Assembly: GCA_016722445.1 (NCBI GenBank)
Contig: JADKIZ010000011.1
Coordinates: 62,001-126,000 of the forward strand
Direction: 5' to 3'
Source of the DNA: Flavobacteriales bacterium
Lineage (GTDB): Bacteria > Bacteroidota > Bacteroidia > Flavobacteriales_D > Sanyastnellaceae
Length of the DNA: 64,000 nucleotides
Shown piece by piece: positions 26,460-35,146 of this stretch. The notes beneath the pieces were generated by a model. That model saw nothing but the letters and a program-made list of their open reading frames with translations. It did not search any database and had not been told where the DNA came from. The translations under genes and the position numbers were made by a program. Positions within the stretch are counted from its first letter, which is position 1; the number at the start of each line of letters is the position of its first letter.

Positions 26460-26792
26460 CTAGTGTCTTGGGTGAAAGAGCAACATCTCTTTTTCATTCG
26501 CATGTAATGAAATGGAAAAGGTCTGTGTCTGATATCCAATGAGGCTGTATTCAATGGTGTGTTCGCCTTCTGGTAAAGTGAGGGAATAGAAACCATATAC
26601 GTTTGTGGCATTCCCTCTGGTGATTTCCTTAGCTGTGATAAGCGATCCTATTAAAAATTCGCCCGTGGTTGAATCTGTTACAACTCCACTGATGGTGAAA
26701 TTCTGTTGAGGTGGATTGTTTTGCGAAATACCCTCATGGAATAGGATGGTTGCAAACAAAATGAATAGGGTTATTCGTGAAAAGTGCCTCAT
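26460..26792 (-). CDS. TonB-dependent receptor, N-terminal signal peptide and CarboxypepD_reg domain (frameshifted gene)
   Basis: This 110-residue segment begins with a signal peptide (MRHFSRITLFILFATILFHEGISQ) and one CarboxypepD-regulatory-like beta domain (FTISGVVTDSTTGEFLIGSLI, YGFYSLTLPEGEHTIEYSLIGYQTQT). It is the 5' end of the receptor gene. Adding one A to the five-A run near 26490 restores NEKRDVALSPKTLETATVEI and joins it to the plug. A possible -7 promoter box (TAATTTTG on the minus strand) lies at 26808-26815. Confidence 0.87.
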   Translation of the reverse strand: MRHFSRITLFILFATILFHEGISQNNPPQQNFTISGVVTDSTTGEFLIGSLITAKEITRGNATNVYGFYSLTLPEGEHTIEYSLIGYQTQTFSISLHANEKEMLLFHPRH

Positions 26793-26952
26793 ACAATTTC
26801 AGGACAGCAAAATTACGCGGTGGTTTAATAGACGCGTCATTAATTGCGAATGATTTATCGTTAGCATAATTTGGATTATTTGAGGTCAGGATGTCTTCAT
26901 TCATGTGTCGCATCATTTACTTTCGCGCCTTTGCCACATCGTTGAATTCCGG

Positions 26953-29421
26953 ATGAAATTTTTACCCGTCGCCTTCATATTTTTCTTCACTGTGTGCTCG
27001 CTACAGGCACAATTTGAAAAAAAATCTTTGCAAGCTTATCACTTTGCGAATGCCCCGCGTATCGATGGTGAATTAGATGATCCTTGCTGGAAAGATGCAC
27101 CCATCGCGGATGGTTTTATCATGGATAATCCGAATCCGGGAAAACCGCTAGAACAAAAAACGGAAGTGAAAGTGGTATACAACCATGAAGCCATCTTCAT
27201 CGGTTTTTTCTGTTACGACAACGCCCCGGATAGCATTCTTTCTCAATTGTCAGGAAGAGACGCTTCCGGAAATACTGATTACTGTGGGATTACTTTCAGT
27301 TGCTATCAGGATGGATTGAACGGACTGTCTTTTTTAGCCAACACGAAAGGTGAACAATACGACGCAAGAAATACAGGGGATTATGAGGATATTTCCTGGA
27401 ATGCAGTCTGGTACGTGAAAACAAGAAAAAATGATCAGGGCTGGGTAGCAGAATTCAAAATTCCTTTTGCTGCATTGCGTTTTCCGGATAAACCGGAACA
27501 GTCTTGGAATATCAATTTTGTTAGGGAGGTGCGAAGAACAAGACATCACGCATACTGGAATGGTGTCAATCCTCTAGTGGCCGGATATCTCACGCAAATG
27601 GGCGAACTCACCGGATTGAAGAATCTAACGCCCCCAAAACGTATTTTTTTCTACCCATACGCTTCCGGTTATTACAACACGGCAGAGGACTCCTCTGGAA
27701 ATACTTCTGGTTCGTTCAGCTATAATGCCGGACTGGATTTGAAACTTGGACTTTCGGACGCATTTACACTTGACGCTACACTCATCCCCGACTATGGACA
27801 AACCATCTCCGATCAACAAATTCTGAATCTCTCAGCCTACGAAATTCAATTCTCCGAAAACCGACAGTTTTTTATTGAAGGAACTGAACTCTTTTCAAGA
27901 AGTGGAATCTTCTACTCCAGAAGAATTGGATTCGATCAACCCATTCGATATGGTGATGCATTTGCAAATACGGACTCCACTGAAATTGTCACCGATAATC
28001 CGATCAAAGATCAAGTCGTGAACGCCATAAAAATTTCGGGAAGGGATAAAAACAAATTGGGTATCGGTTTTTTCAATGCAGTGACCTCAGCGACCCATGC
28101 CACACTGAGAGACACGGTTACCGGTCATGAACGCAAAGTGAATACCTCACCGCTTACCAATTACAATGTGTTTGTTCTGGATCAGGTACTCCCGAATAAC
28201 TCCTATTTTTCGGTCATCAACACCAGTGTCTTGCGCAACGGTTTCGACTACGATGTAAATGTGATCGGAACTGAATTTGAATTCAGAGATAAAAAAAACA
28301 AATTCAGTATTTCAGGTTCTGGCGCTGCAAATTCCAAATTCGGTCCACAATACACAGCTTCAAAAGACAGGACGGACCAAGGTTTCCGTGAATCTTTTCA
28401 AATTGCGAAAATCAATGGGAATTTTACTTACAGCCTTGGGCAGTATATCGAAAGCGATACTTATGATCCTACTGATCTTGGTTTTTTACAGGCCAATAAT
28501 GAGGTAGGTTTTTATACTTCGCAATCGTATAATATCTACGAACCTTTTGGCAGATTCAATAACATGTGGTTGAATTTGAATTTTTACTACTTCAAACTCT
28601 ATAAGCCGAGTGCTTTTACCAATTTTAGTATTGATAGTGATGGTGGTTTTAACACCAGAAAATTCAATACATGGGGCTATAATCTTTCGATTCAACCTTA
28701 TCGTGGCTATGATTATTTTGAGCCAAGGGTGTGGGGGAGATATTTTGAAACCTATCGGAATGTGAACTTTGGTGGTTGGTTTAGCAGCGACTACCGAAAG
28801 AAAATTGCGATTGACCTTAGCCTATATGGCACCGAATACGAAAATCCGGGTAGGTATATGTTCAATTGGCGTGTCGCTCCCAGATTCAGAATCAACGACC
28901 ACCTCTTTATCACTTATGTGTACAGTTATCAAAGCATGATCAACGATATCGGTTATGCTTATGCATATGAAAATGACAACGCAAACATGCCGCTTTTCGG
29001 CACCCGCGATGTTATTTCACACACCAATGTATTGAACCTAAAATATGCCTTCAACCCATATATGAATGTCAACACAAGGGTTCGACATTATTGGGGTTAC
29101 ACCAAATTCCATAGATTCCATCATCTCAACGAAGACGGAAGTCTCTCTGAATCGCTGTCTACCGGAGAAAATCAAAACTTTAACACATTTACCGTGGATT
29201 TGATCTACTCATGGATTTTAACACCAGGTAGCGAACTTAGTTTTGTCTGGAAACGAGCAATGACCAGCTACAATAATCAAGTACCTGTGGATTTGATGGA
29301 CGATGTAAAGACCATCGATGATATCCCCCAATTGAATAGCTACTCGATCAAATTGATCTATTTCGTGGATTATCACCGGGTAGCTGACGCGCTATCAGGC
29401 CGCAGTGGTAAAGAATTGTGA
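26953..29421 (+). CDS. DUF5916 family protein with CBM9-like N-terminal domain
   Basis: The 822-residue protein has a signal peptide (MKFLPVAFIFFFTVCSLQAQ). A carbohydrate-binding family 9-like domain follows (RIDGELDDPCWKDAPIADGFI ... EVKVVYNHEAIFIGFFCYD). A large C-terminal DUF5916 region looks like an outer-membrane beta-barrel, with many alternating aromatic strands such as NYNVFVLDQVLPNNSYFSVINTSVLR. Such proteins are widespread in Bacteroidota and their role is not established; outer-membrane localisation is inferred. The frame is open from 26905 but the ATG at 26953 fits the signal peptide. The gene stands alone, between the divergent receptor gene and the ECF sigma operon. Confidence 0.82.
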   Translation: MKFLPVAFIFFFTVCSLQAQFEKKSLQAYHFANAPRIDGELDDPCWKDAPIADGFIMDNPNPGKPLEQKTEVKVVYNHEAIFIGFFCYDNAPDSILSQLSGRDASGNTDYCGITFSCYQDGLNGLSFLANTKGEQYDARNTGDYEDISWNAVWYVKTRKNDQGWVAEFKIPFAALRFPDKPEQSWNINFVREVRRTRHHAYWNGVNPLVAGYLTQMGELTGLKNLTPPKRIFFYPYASGYYNTAEDSSGNTSGSFSYNAGLDLKLGLSDAFTLDATLIPDYGQTISDQQILNLSAYEIQFSENRQFFIEGTELFSRSGIFYSRRIGFDQPIRYGDAFANTDSTEIVTDNPIKDQVVNAIKISGRDKNKLGIGFFNAVTSATHATLRDTVTGHERKVNTSPLTNYNVFVLDQVLPNNSYFSVINTSVLRNGFDYDVNVIGTEFEFRDKKNKFSISGSGAANSKFGPQYTASKDRTDQGFRESFQIAKINGNFTYSLGQYIESDTYDPTDLGFLQANNEVGFYTSQSYNIYEPFGRFNNMWLNLNFYYFKLYKPSAFTNFSIDSDGGFNTRKFNTWGYNLSIQPYRGYDYFEPRVWGRYFETYRNVNFGGWFSSDYRKKIAIDLSLYGTEYENPGRYMFNWRVAPRFRINDHLFITYVYSYQSMINDIGYAYAYENDNANMPLFGTRDVISHTNVLNLKYAFNPYMNVNTRVRHYWGYTKFHRFHHLNEDGSLSESLSTGENQNFNTFTVDLIYSWILTPGSELSFVWKRAMTSYNNQVPVDLMDDVKTIDDIPQLNSYSIKLIYFVDYHRVADALSGRSGKEL

Positions 29422-29451
29422 GCTTTCGATAGACTGTGGTCATTTCTCGTT

Positions 29452-29459
29452 TATATTTG
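29452..29459 (+). promoter_or_regulatory. Possible -7 promoter box for the ECF sigma operon
   Basis: TATATTTG matches TAnnTTTG and lies about 115 bases before the likely sigma factor start. No good -33 box is seen, so the call rests on one motif. The leader between it and the gene is about 100 bases. Confidence 0.3.
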
Positions 29460-29574
29460 TAAATAGTAGATAATCAGTGCGTTGCGCAATTTGTTAGGCG
29501 CGCACAATATTTTTTTCTGTTTTGCGGAACGGTCATGCAACCTTCTGAGGGCAATTATGGTTTTTAGAACAGAT

Positions 29575-30129
29575 ATGGACGAAATAAAAGAAATCATTGA
29601 CGGCTGTATCCGGAGTGAGAAACGCGCTCAGGATAGGTTGTACAAAAAGTTTTCTTCGCTTCTGTTCGGTATCTGCCTGAGATATACCAAAAACAAAATG
29701 GAAGCTCAGGATGTGTTGCAGGATGTGTTCGTGAAAATTTACAACAACATCCATACTTATCATCATGATGGAAGTTTTGAAGGCTGGATGAGAAGAATTG
29801 CTGTGAATACTTCTATCACAAACTACAGGCGGAATCTGAAACATGCTTATCAGGCCGACGTAGATGATGTGGTTCGTTCGAAAGATGAACCAGTATACGC
29901 GGAAGACCTTGAATACACGGCTGAAGAAATGATGAATTGTATTCAAAAACTACCGCTGGGTTATAAGACAGTGTTTAACCTATACGTTGTAGAAGGTTAT
30001 ATGCATAAAGAAATTGGCGACATGTTGGGAATTGATGTCAATACTTCAAAATCTCAACTGTCCAGAGCAAAAACATATTTGCAAAAAGAATTAGAAGCAA
30101 TCAGTAAAATCAAATCAACTGTAAGATGA
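29575..30129 (+). CDS. ECF-type RNA polymerase sigma factor
   Basis: The product is an extracytoplasmic-function sigma factor. Region 2 is visible as DRLYKKFSSLLFGICLRYTKNKMEAQDVLQDVFVKIYNNI followed by FEGWMRRIAVNTSITNYRR. Region 4 is PLGYKTVFNLYVVEGYMHKEIGDMLGIDVNTSKSQLSRAKTYL. I place the start at the ATG at 29575 (MDEIKEIIDG); 29557 is possible, and the residues further upstream in the open frame look non-coding. It overlaps the next gene by four bases, which suggests translational coupling with a membrane protein that probably controls it. Confidence 0.87.
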   Translation: MDEIKEIIDGCIRSEKRAQDRLYKKFSSLLFGICLRYTKNKMEAQDVLQDVFVKIYNNIHTYHHDGSFEGWMRRIAVNTSITNYRRNLKHAYQADVDDVVRSKDEPVYAEDLEYTAEEMMNCIQKLPLGYKTVFNLYVVEGYMHKEIGDMLGIDVNTSKSQLSRAKTYLQKELEAISKIKSTVR

Positions 30130-30773
30130 GTGACGAAAGGTTTTTTGAACAGGTAAAAAGCTCGCTGCGTGATTATCAGCCTGCTGTGGATGCATCGGTG
30201 TATTCCGGCATGAGGAGAAAACTGTGGTGGAGCAACTTCACCAAGCTAAGCGTTGGCAGATTCAACATGTATTATCTGTTGCTGCTGTTGTTGGGCTCAG
30301 GCACTGCTGTGGTACTGTGCAATCAATCTGCCGATGCGGAAAGATGCGAATCGCACCAACCTGCTTTACTCGAATTGAAGCAACCGGAATCAACAGCCCA
30401 GTTCACTGTGGCAGGCAGTTGCTCAACCGCTGATGCACAATCGCATGAATCTGCTACTAACGCTTCTGCGAATCGTGGAAACAGTTACAGCACTCAAAGC
30501 AGTGGCAATCGCAACAATTCAAAAGTAGATGACTCAACTTCAGATTTGAATTCCGGTATCTCTGCTCAACCAATCATCAATGAAGCGGAAAAATCAAATA
30601 GCCCTGAACAAGGTTTGACAAGTCCTTCAAGTGATCCAATTGTAACAGCTGCTGCAGGAGAGACTACTCCAGATCAACTTGATGTGGAAGCTGAAAAATC
30701 AACCAAAACAAATAACGGTAAACGTGCTCTGAAGGTAAAAGTACCGAAGGACATACATACAACTGACAATTGA
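30126..30773 (+). CDS. Single-pass membrane protein, probable anti-sigma partner
   Basis: The 215-residue protein has a short cytoplasmic N-terminus (about 48 residues, DERFFEQVKSSLRDYQPAVD), one membrane segment (YYLLLLLLGSGTAVVL), and a low-complexity periplasmic part rich in Ser, Asn, Thr and Gln. This layout, and the four-base overlap with the ECF sigma gene, is that of an anti-sigma factor, though no zinc-binding (HXXXCXXC) motif is present and sequence identity to a named family is not visible. The outer-membrane protein gene follows directly. Function as an anti-sigma factor is inferred from context. Confidence 0.6.
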   Translation: MSDERFFEQVKSSLRDYQPAVDASVYSGMRRKLWWSNFTKLSVGRFNMYYLLLLLLGSGTAVVLCNQSADAERCESHQPALLELKQPESTAQFTVAGSCSTADAQSHESATNASANRGNSYSTQSSGNRNNSKVDDSTSDLNSGISAQPIINEAEKSNSPEQGLTSPSSDPIVTAAAGETTPDQLDVEAEKSTKTNNGKRALKVKVPKDIHTTDN

Positions 30774-30836
30774 AATACTTCATATAAGCTACACTTGGAT
30801 TAAATTGCCCCGTTAACCAATTCGGGAAAAAAATTG

Positions 30837-31844
30837 ATGGCAGGTGTGAAACCAAAAATGAAAAGCAACGCATGGAAATATGTGTTGCTTTTTCTTTTTG
30901 TCATAACCGGCAAATGTTCTATGGCCTACGATTGGCCGATGCGGATGATTCATCATTGATGGTGATGTCATTTACATCGCACAAAATGAGGATCTGGTGG
31001 ATATGGATTCTCTTGAAGAAGCGGGCAAGGAGGATCTGATCAAAAAAACAGTCGCAACTTTTCCATGGAGCATCGGCGTCTTTGGAGGTTATAATCTTTC
31101 TCTCGCAAGTTTTGGAACTTCTGTAAGCGACTACACTCCTTTGAATATTTTTAATCATCATGAAAAATCTGCACAGTTCAATCCTACCTACGGAATAGAC
31201 TTATCAAGACGGTTTTGGAGTTTTCCCGCTATGTCTGGGAACATGGAATTGGGAGCTCATGCTGGCGTGGCCATGAACGGAGTGAGTATTGCTTGCGATG
31301 GACTCAATCCTGATTCACTCATTCGTGATAGCCTGATTCTCCTGCGATATACCGACAACGAAATTTATCTTGAGTATTTCGATCGTTTCGAACCCCCCAA
31401 TGATCAATGGGGAGAACTGGATACGGCCATCATCGGTGTGCAAAAAAATGTCCTGAAATATAAAATCATCGATCTACCCATCTGGTTAAGACTGATCTAT
31501 ACATCAAACAAGAGCTTGTCTTCTTTCTTCATTGAAGCTGACGTGGTGAAGCGCATCGTCGTGCAAAATCAGGATATGGAATACGCCAATTATTTGGTGA
31601 ATTCTTCTGGTCGATACATCGAAATTCCTGCAAAAGATTTTATTCCAAAGGACCTCATCAGGCCAGTTTTGCCTTGGGTGCAGAACGAAAACTTGAAGGT
31701 AGCTCAGGTAACTCGGGTGCCTGGCATAGCATCGGCGCTGTATTCAATACTTCTGTTCCGTCCACCGCCGCCAACACGGGTTCGCTGTTTTACGTCGACT
31801 TTAGTACTTTGTCCTTAAACGTTTTCTGGCGCTTTCACTTCTAA
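30837..31844 (+). pseudogene. Outer-membrane beta-barrel-like protein gene with several frameshifts
   Basis: The gene opens with ATG at 30837 or 30858 and a signal-like stretch (KYVLLFLFVITG), breaks near 30909 and 30956, and continues in the frame open from 30960 to 31818. That frame ends in a nonsense tail; a single base lost near 31696 restores GSSGNSGAWHSIGAVF and a proper outer-membrane-type C-terminus (LNVFWRFHF) with stop at 31842-31844. Each break is explained by one missing base in a two-base run (GG, TT, AA). The middle part (SIGVFGGYNLSLASFG, YGIDLSRRFWSF, WLRLIYTSNKSLSSFFIEADVV) looks like PorT/OmpA-barrel-type strands. It follows the sigma and membrane genes, so it may belong to the same operon. 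Whether it is truly broken or mis-sequenced cannot be told here. Confidence 0.6.
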
Positions 31845-31995
31845 TCGCGTTCATTCAATTCCCATGGTGATCGGTCTTTTTTTGAATCAAAGACAACTTC
31901 TCCACTTATAACAGTGTCTTGTAAATGTTAAATGGATCGAGATGCTCCATTTGGAGCGTTTTATTCGTACTTTAGCCATTACTAATCGGACTGTT

Positions 31996-33045
31996 GTGAA
32001 TCGAAAAACTTTGTTCGCCATCTTTTTCTGCTGCGCTGTTGCCTCTCAGGCTCAGATTCTCAACGGCAGCTTTGAGCAATTCTCTGCAATTCCCGCCAAT
32101 ATGGGACAGTGGCAGGTTGTGAATGGATGGACTAATGCGGGAAGTCTTACCGGCTCTCCGGATTTTTATCACTACAACGGTTCTACTGCTACAGATCTTC
32201 CAGAAACTCCGCTCGCTGAAGTGCAAGCCTATCAAGGCAATGCTGTGATGGGTATGATTGCCTGCGGAAAATTTGGAACCAATATCCGAGAATATCTTCA
32301 AACTGAATTGGCAACGCCAATGGTTGTTGGTCGCAAATACATCGTGAGTTTTCGCATTACCAACGGTCTTCATACTTCTACTTCCCTTGGTGGACTTTCT
32401 GTAGATAAAATCGGCTGCCTGTTTTCTGTAGGTGCAGTTACACAAACAGATCAAACTCCAATCAATCAAACGCCACAATTCTCCCTTGTCGGATCACTCT
32501 ATACCACTGATTGGAAAACTGTGACATTTGCTATAACTGCGGATCAGGCATATACACACATGACTTTCGGTTTATTCGGGAATGACAGCGATAAGGCCAT
32601 CAACATTCGTGAAGGAGTTGACCCTCTGTTTGCTTACTATTTCATGGATTCATTCAGCATGGATGCCATCGATAATAATTTCGATCATTCTTTCGGTGAT
32701 AAAGTTCCCGAACCTATTGATCCTGGAAAACCTTACATCAATCCAGCAAAAGACAACGACTCTCCATTTTTCGTTCCGAATACCTTCACGCCTGATGGTG
32801 ATGGTTACAATGAACAATTTATTCCTGTCGCCAATACCCTGAAAGAATGGGAATTCGAAATTTTCAATAAATGGGGAGAAAGGGTTTTCTACACAACCGA
32901 TGAATCACGCGGTTGGGACGGCAACTGGAATGGTAAGCCTTGTGAAAATGGTAGCTATATCTGGCAAATCACTTATGTGATGTCGGATGATAAGGACCGA
33001 CCACGAAGCATGGAAGAACAGGGAATTGTCAATCTCGTGAGGTAA
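31996..33045 (+). CDS. Secreted protein with T9SS type B (gliding motility-associated) C-terminal domain
   Basis: The protein has a signal peptide (NRKTLFAIFFCCAVASQAQ) starting best at a GTG at 31996; an upstream ATG at 31942 adds residues that do not fit. After it comes a beta-sandwich-like region (ILNGSFEQFSAIPANMGQWQVVNGWTN), found in many secreted Bacteroidota proteins. The end is the type B sorting domain (FVPNTFTPDGDGYNEQFIP, FEIFNKWGERVF, GWDGNWNGKPCENGSYIWQITY), also called the gliding motility-associated C-terminal domain. It marks the protein for export by the type IX system. Function of the N-terminal part is unknown. Confidence 0.85.
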   Translation: MNRKTLFAIFFCCAVASQAQILNGSFEQFSAIPANMGQWQVVNGWTNAGSLTGSPDFYHYNGSTATDLPETPLAEVQAYQGNAVMGMIACGKFGTNIREYLQTELATPMVVGRKYIVSFRITNGLHTSTSLGGLSVDKIGCLFSVGAVTQTDQTPINQTPQFSLVGSLYTTDWKTVTFAITADQAYTHMTFGLFGNDSDKAINIREGVDPLFAYYFMDSFSMDAIDNNFDHSFGDKVPEPIDPGKPYINPAKDNDSPFFVPNTFTPDGDGYNEQFIPVANTLKEWEFEIFNKWGERVFYTTDESRGWDGNWNGKPCENGSYIWQITYVMSDDKDRPRSMEEQGIVNLVR

Positions 33046-33094
33046 TAAGATAGGTTAACCTCCTTTCCTCTTTCAAAACGTAATTTCGCGCACT

Positions 33095-34675
33095 ATGCAG
33101 GTGCAGCATTTTTCCACTGAAGAGCTACTTCATTTTGATCCGCTCATTCAGAATTTGATCCGAAAATCTCCGGACATCGAACCATTTATCCGCGATTTCG
33201 CTTCTATCGATTCATTATTGAAACAGACCACGGAGAAAAAATTGAGTGATGATCAAAGGGCACTCCTGAGACATGTTCTTCAAGAGCAATATCAAAATGT
33301 GAATGCTCATGAAAGTGTTCAATCAAACATAGAACTTCTTTCCTCACAAAAAACGTTTACTGTTACTACTGGTCATCAATTGTGTTTGTTTACAGGTCCG
33401 CTGTATTCCATTTTTAAAGTCATCAGCACCATCAAACTTGCTCAGCAACTCAAAGCTGCAGATCCAACAATCAATTTTGTTCCTGTTTTTTGGATGGCCT
33501 CAGAAGACCATGATGCTGCTGAAATTAACCACGCATATTTTTTCGGCAAAAAGGTAGAATGGGATATTCCTGCATCCGGACCAGTTGGACGATTTGATAC
33601 TTCGGGTATTCATATTTTGATAGATATCGTGAGAGAATATCTTGGTGTAAATGATCAAGAATCAAAATCCATTGAATTGCTTCATCGGGCGTATCAAGAA
33701 AAGTCACTTGCCGATGCAACGCGTTATTTGTTCAATGAACTTTTTGGAAGTTATGGATTGGTCATCCTCGATGCAGATCATCCTGAATTGAAACGCGCCT
33801 TCAAGCAGGAAATGTCGAACGAACTTCTGGATGAAGTTTCTTTTCGCGCCATATCATCCACCAACAATGAATTGACACAATTAGAACATCGGCTTCAAAT
33901 CAATCCAAGAAACATCAACTTGTTTTATCTGCATCAAAGTGGTCGCAAAAGAATCGAGCGAAAGGGAGATGTATGGAATGTGGTCGACACCGACAAACAA
34001 TGGACGCAAACAGAATTGTTGTCTGAATTAGAATTGCATCCGGAAAACTTCAGTCCGAATGTCGCTTTACGACCTGTTTATCAGGAAAAAATTCTTCCCA
34101 ACATTGCTTACATCGGTGGCCCCGGTGAAATCGCATATTGGATGCAACTCAAAAAGTCGTTTGAAGCCCATGGTGTGCTTTTTCCTTTACTCGTACTGCG
34201 TGATAGTGCATTGCTCTTGAGCGATAAAATCAAGTCGAACATGTCAAAACTTGGCTTGTCTTCTGTTGATGTGTTCGGAGATAAATCAACCCTCGAAAAA
34301 AGAATCGTCAACGCCGCAGAAATTTCTCTGGATATCGAGATTAAAGCTATCTCTGAAATGATGATCGGTCTTGAATCCAAAGCTGTTGCGGTTGACCCAA
34401 CACTTTCTGGTGCAGTTCAAGCGGAAACTCAAAAGATGTTGAATGGCTTGTCACAAATAGAGAAAAAAATCGTTCGGGCTTTGAAACAAAAGGAAGAAGT
34501 GAAACTTGGACAATTGAATAAACTGTTGCAAGACGTTTTTCCGGATGGTGTTTTACAGGAAAGACACGATAATTATTTCCAATACAGGTTCGCTTTCGGT
34601 GAGGACTTAATTCAAATTTTGATGAAGGAGTTTAATCCGTTGCAGAATCAACTCACCGTCATCTCCAACGAGTAA
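33095..34675 (+). CDS. bshC: Bacillithiol biosynthesis cysteine-adding enzyme BshC
   Basis: The 526-residue protein matches BshC over its length. Landmarks are the N-terminal VTTGHQLCLFTGPLYSIFKVISTIKLA, the FVPVFWMASEDHDAAEINHA motif, and a C-terminal coiled-coil region (about 390-475). BshC adds cysteine to glucosaminyl-malate in the last step of bacillithiol synthesis, the low-molecular-weight thiol of many Bacteroidota and Firmicutes. bshA and bshB are not in this window. A TAATTTCG sequence ten bases before the ATG resembles a degenerate -7 box. The stop is one base from the convergent ruvX stop. Confidence 0.92.
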   Translation: MQVQHFSTEELLHFDPLIQNLIRKSPDIEPFIRDFASIDSLLKQTTEKKLSDDQRALLRHVLQEQYQNVNAHESVQSNIELLSSQKTFTVTTGHQLCLFTGPLYSIFKVISTIKLAQQLKAADPTINFVPVFWMASEDHDAAEINHAYFFGKKVEWDIPASGPVGRFDTSGIHILIDIVREYLGVNDQESKSIELLHRAYQEKSLADATRYLFNELFGSYGLVILDADHPELKRAFKQEMSNELLDEVSFRAISSTNNELTQLEHRLQINPRNINLFYLHQSGRKRIERKGDVWNVVDTDKQWTQTELLSELELHPENFSPNVALRPVYQEKILPNIAYIGGPGEIAYWMQLKKSFEAHGVLFPLLVLRDSALLLSDKIKSNMSKLGLSSVDVFGDKSTLEKRIVNAAEISLDIEIKAISEMMIGLESKAVAVDPTLSGAVQAETQKMLNGLSQIEKKIVRALKQKEEVKLGQLNKLLQDVFPDGVLQERHDNYFQYRFAFGEDLIQILMKEFNPLQNQLTVISNE

Positions 34676-34676
34676 C

Positions 34677-35090
34677 TCAGATTTTTTGATCGAGATAGCT
34701 CTGCAAAATGATTGCTGCACTCATCTTATCCAGATTGCCTTTTTCAGCGCGTTGAGATTTTTTGTATCCACCTGCTATTAATGCCTGTTGCGCCATTTTG
34801 CTCGTAAACATTTCATTTACCCTCACAAGCTTTACTTCTGCGAACTTAGCCCGAAGCTTCTGAGCAAATTTCTCTTGCTCTGCCGTGATTTCACTTGATT
34901 GTCCATTCAATCGTTTTGCTTCACCCAATACAAGGGTTTGTACCTTTTCTTTGTTGATCAATGCTGACAAATAATCCAGGACGGCTGACGTTTCAATGGT
35001 AGCCAATGGCGACGCAATAATCCCGCGGTCGTCTGAAATGGCGACACCCGTGCGTTTTGACCCGTAGTCCAGTCCTATTACTTTCGGCAA
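34677..35090 (-). CDS. ruvX: Putative Holliday junction resolvase RuvX (YqgF)
   Basis: The protein has the YqgF/RNase H-like fold marks: VIGLDYGSKRTGVAIS with the first catalytic Asp, LVLGEAKRLNGQSSE, VRVNEMFTSKMA, and the final Asp in GNLDKMSAAIILQSYL. It acts in pre-16S rRNA maturation and was first described as a resolvase. The open frame reaches 35141, but the added residues are not typical. A TTG at 35090 gives MPKVIGLDYG, which fits family starts, so I use it. With that start there are 56 bases to the divergent dapD, enough for promoters; with 35141 only five bases would remain. Confidence 0.87.
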   Translation of the reverse strand: MPKVIGLDYGSKRTGVAISDDRGIIASPLATIETSAVLDYLSALINKEKVQTLVLGEAKRLNGQSSEITAEQEKFAQKLRAKFAEVKLVRVNEMFTSKMAQQALIAGGYKKSQRAEKGNLDKMSAAIILQSYLDQKI

Positions 35091-35123
35091 TTCAAATGTT
35101 TTATGGTGTGAATATGCACCAAC

Positions 35124-35131
35124 TATTTTTG
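35124..35131 (+). promoter_or_regulatory. Possible -7 promoter box for dapD
   Basis: TATTTTTG fits TAnnTTTG and lies 15 bases before the dapD ATG. It falls between the two genes only if ruvX starts at the TTG at 35090, and so supports that start. No clear -33 box is seen. Confidence 0.3.
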
Positions 35132-35146
35132 ACCAGAACAAAACTT

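Noticed and set aside
24352..26792. Polysaccharide utilisation locus (SusC/SusD pair)
   Set aside because: None of the three TonB-dependent receptors has a SusD-like gene or glycoside hydrolase next to it.
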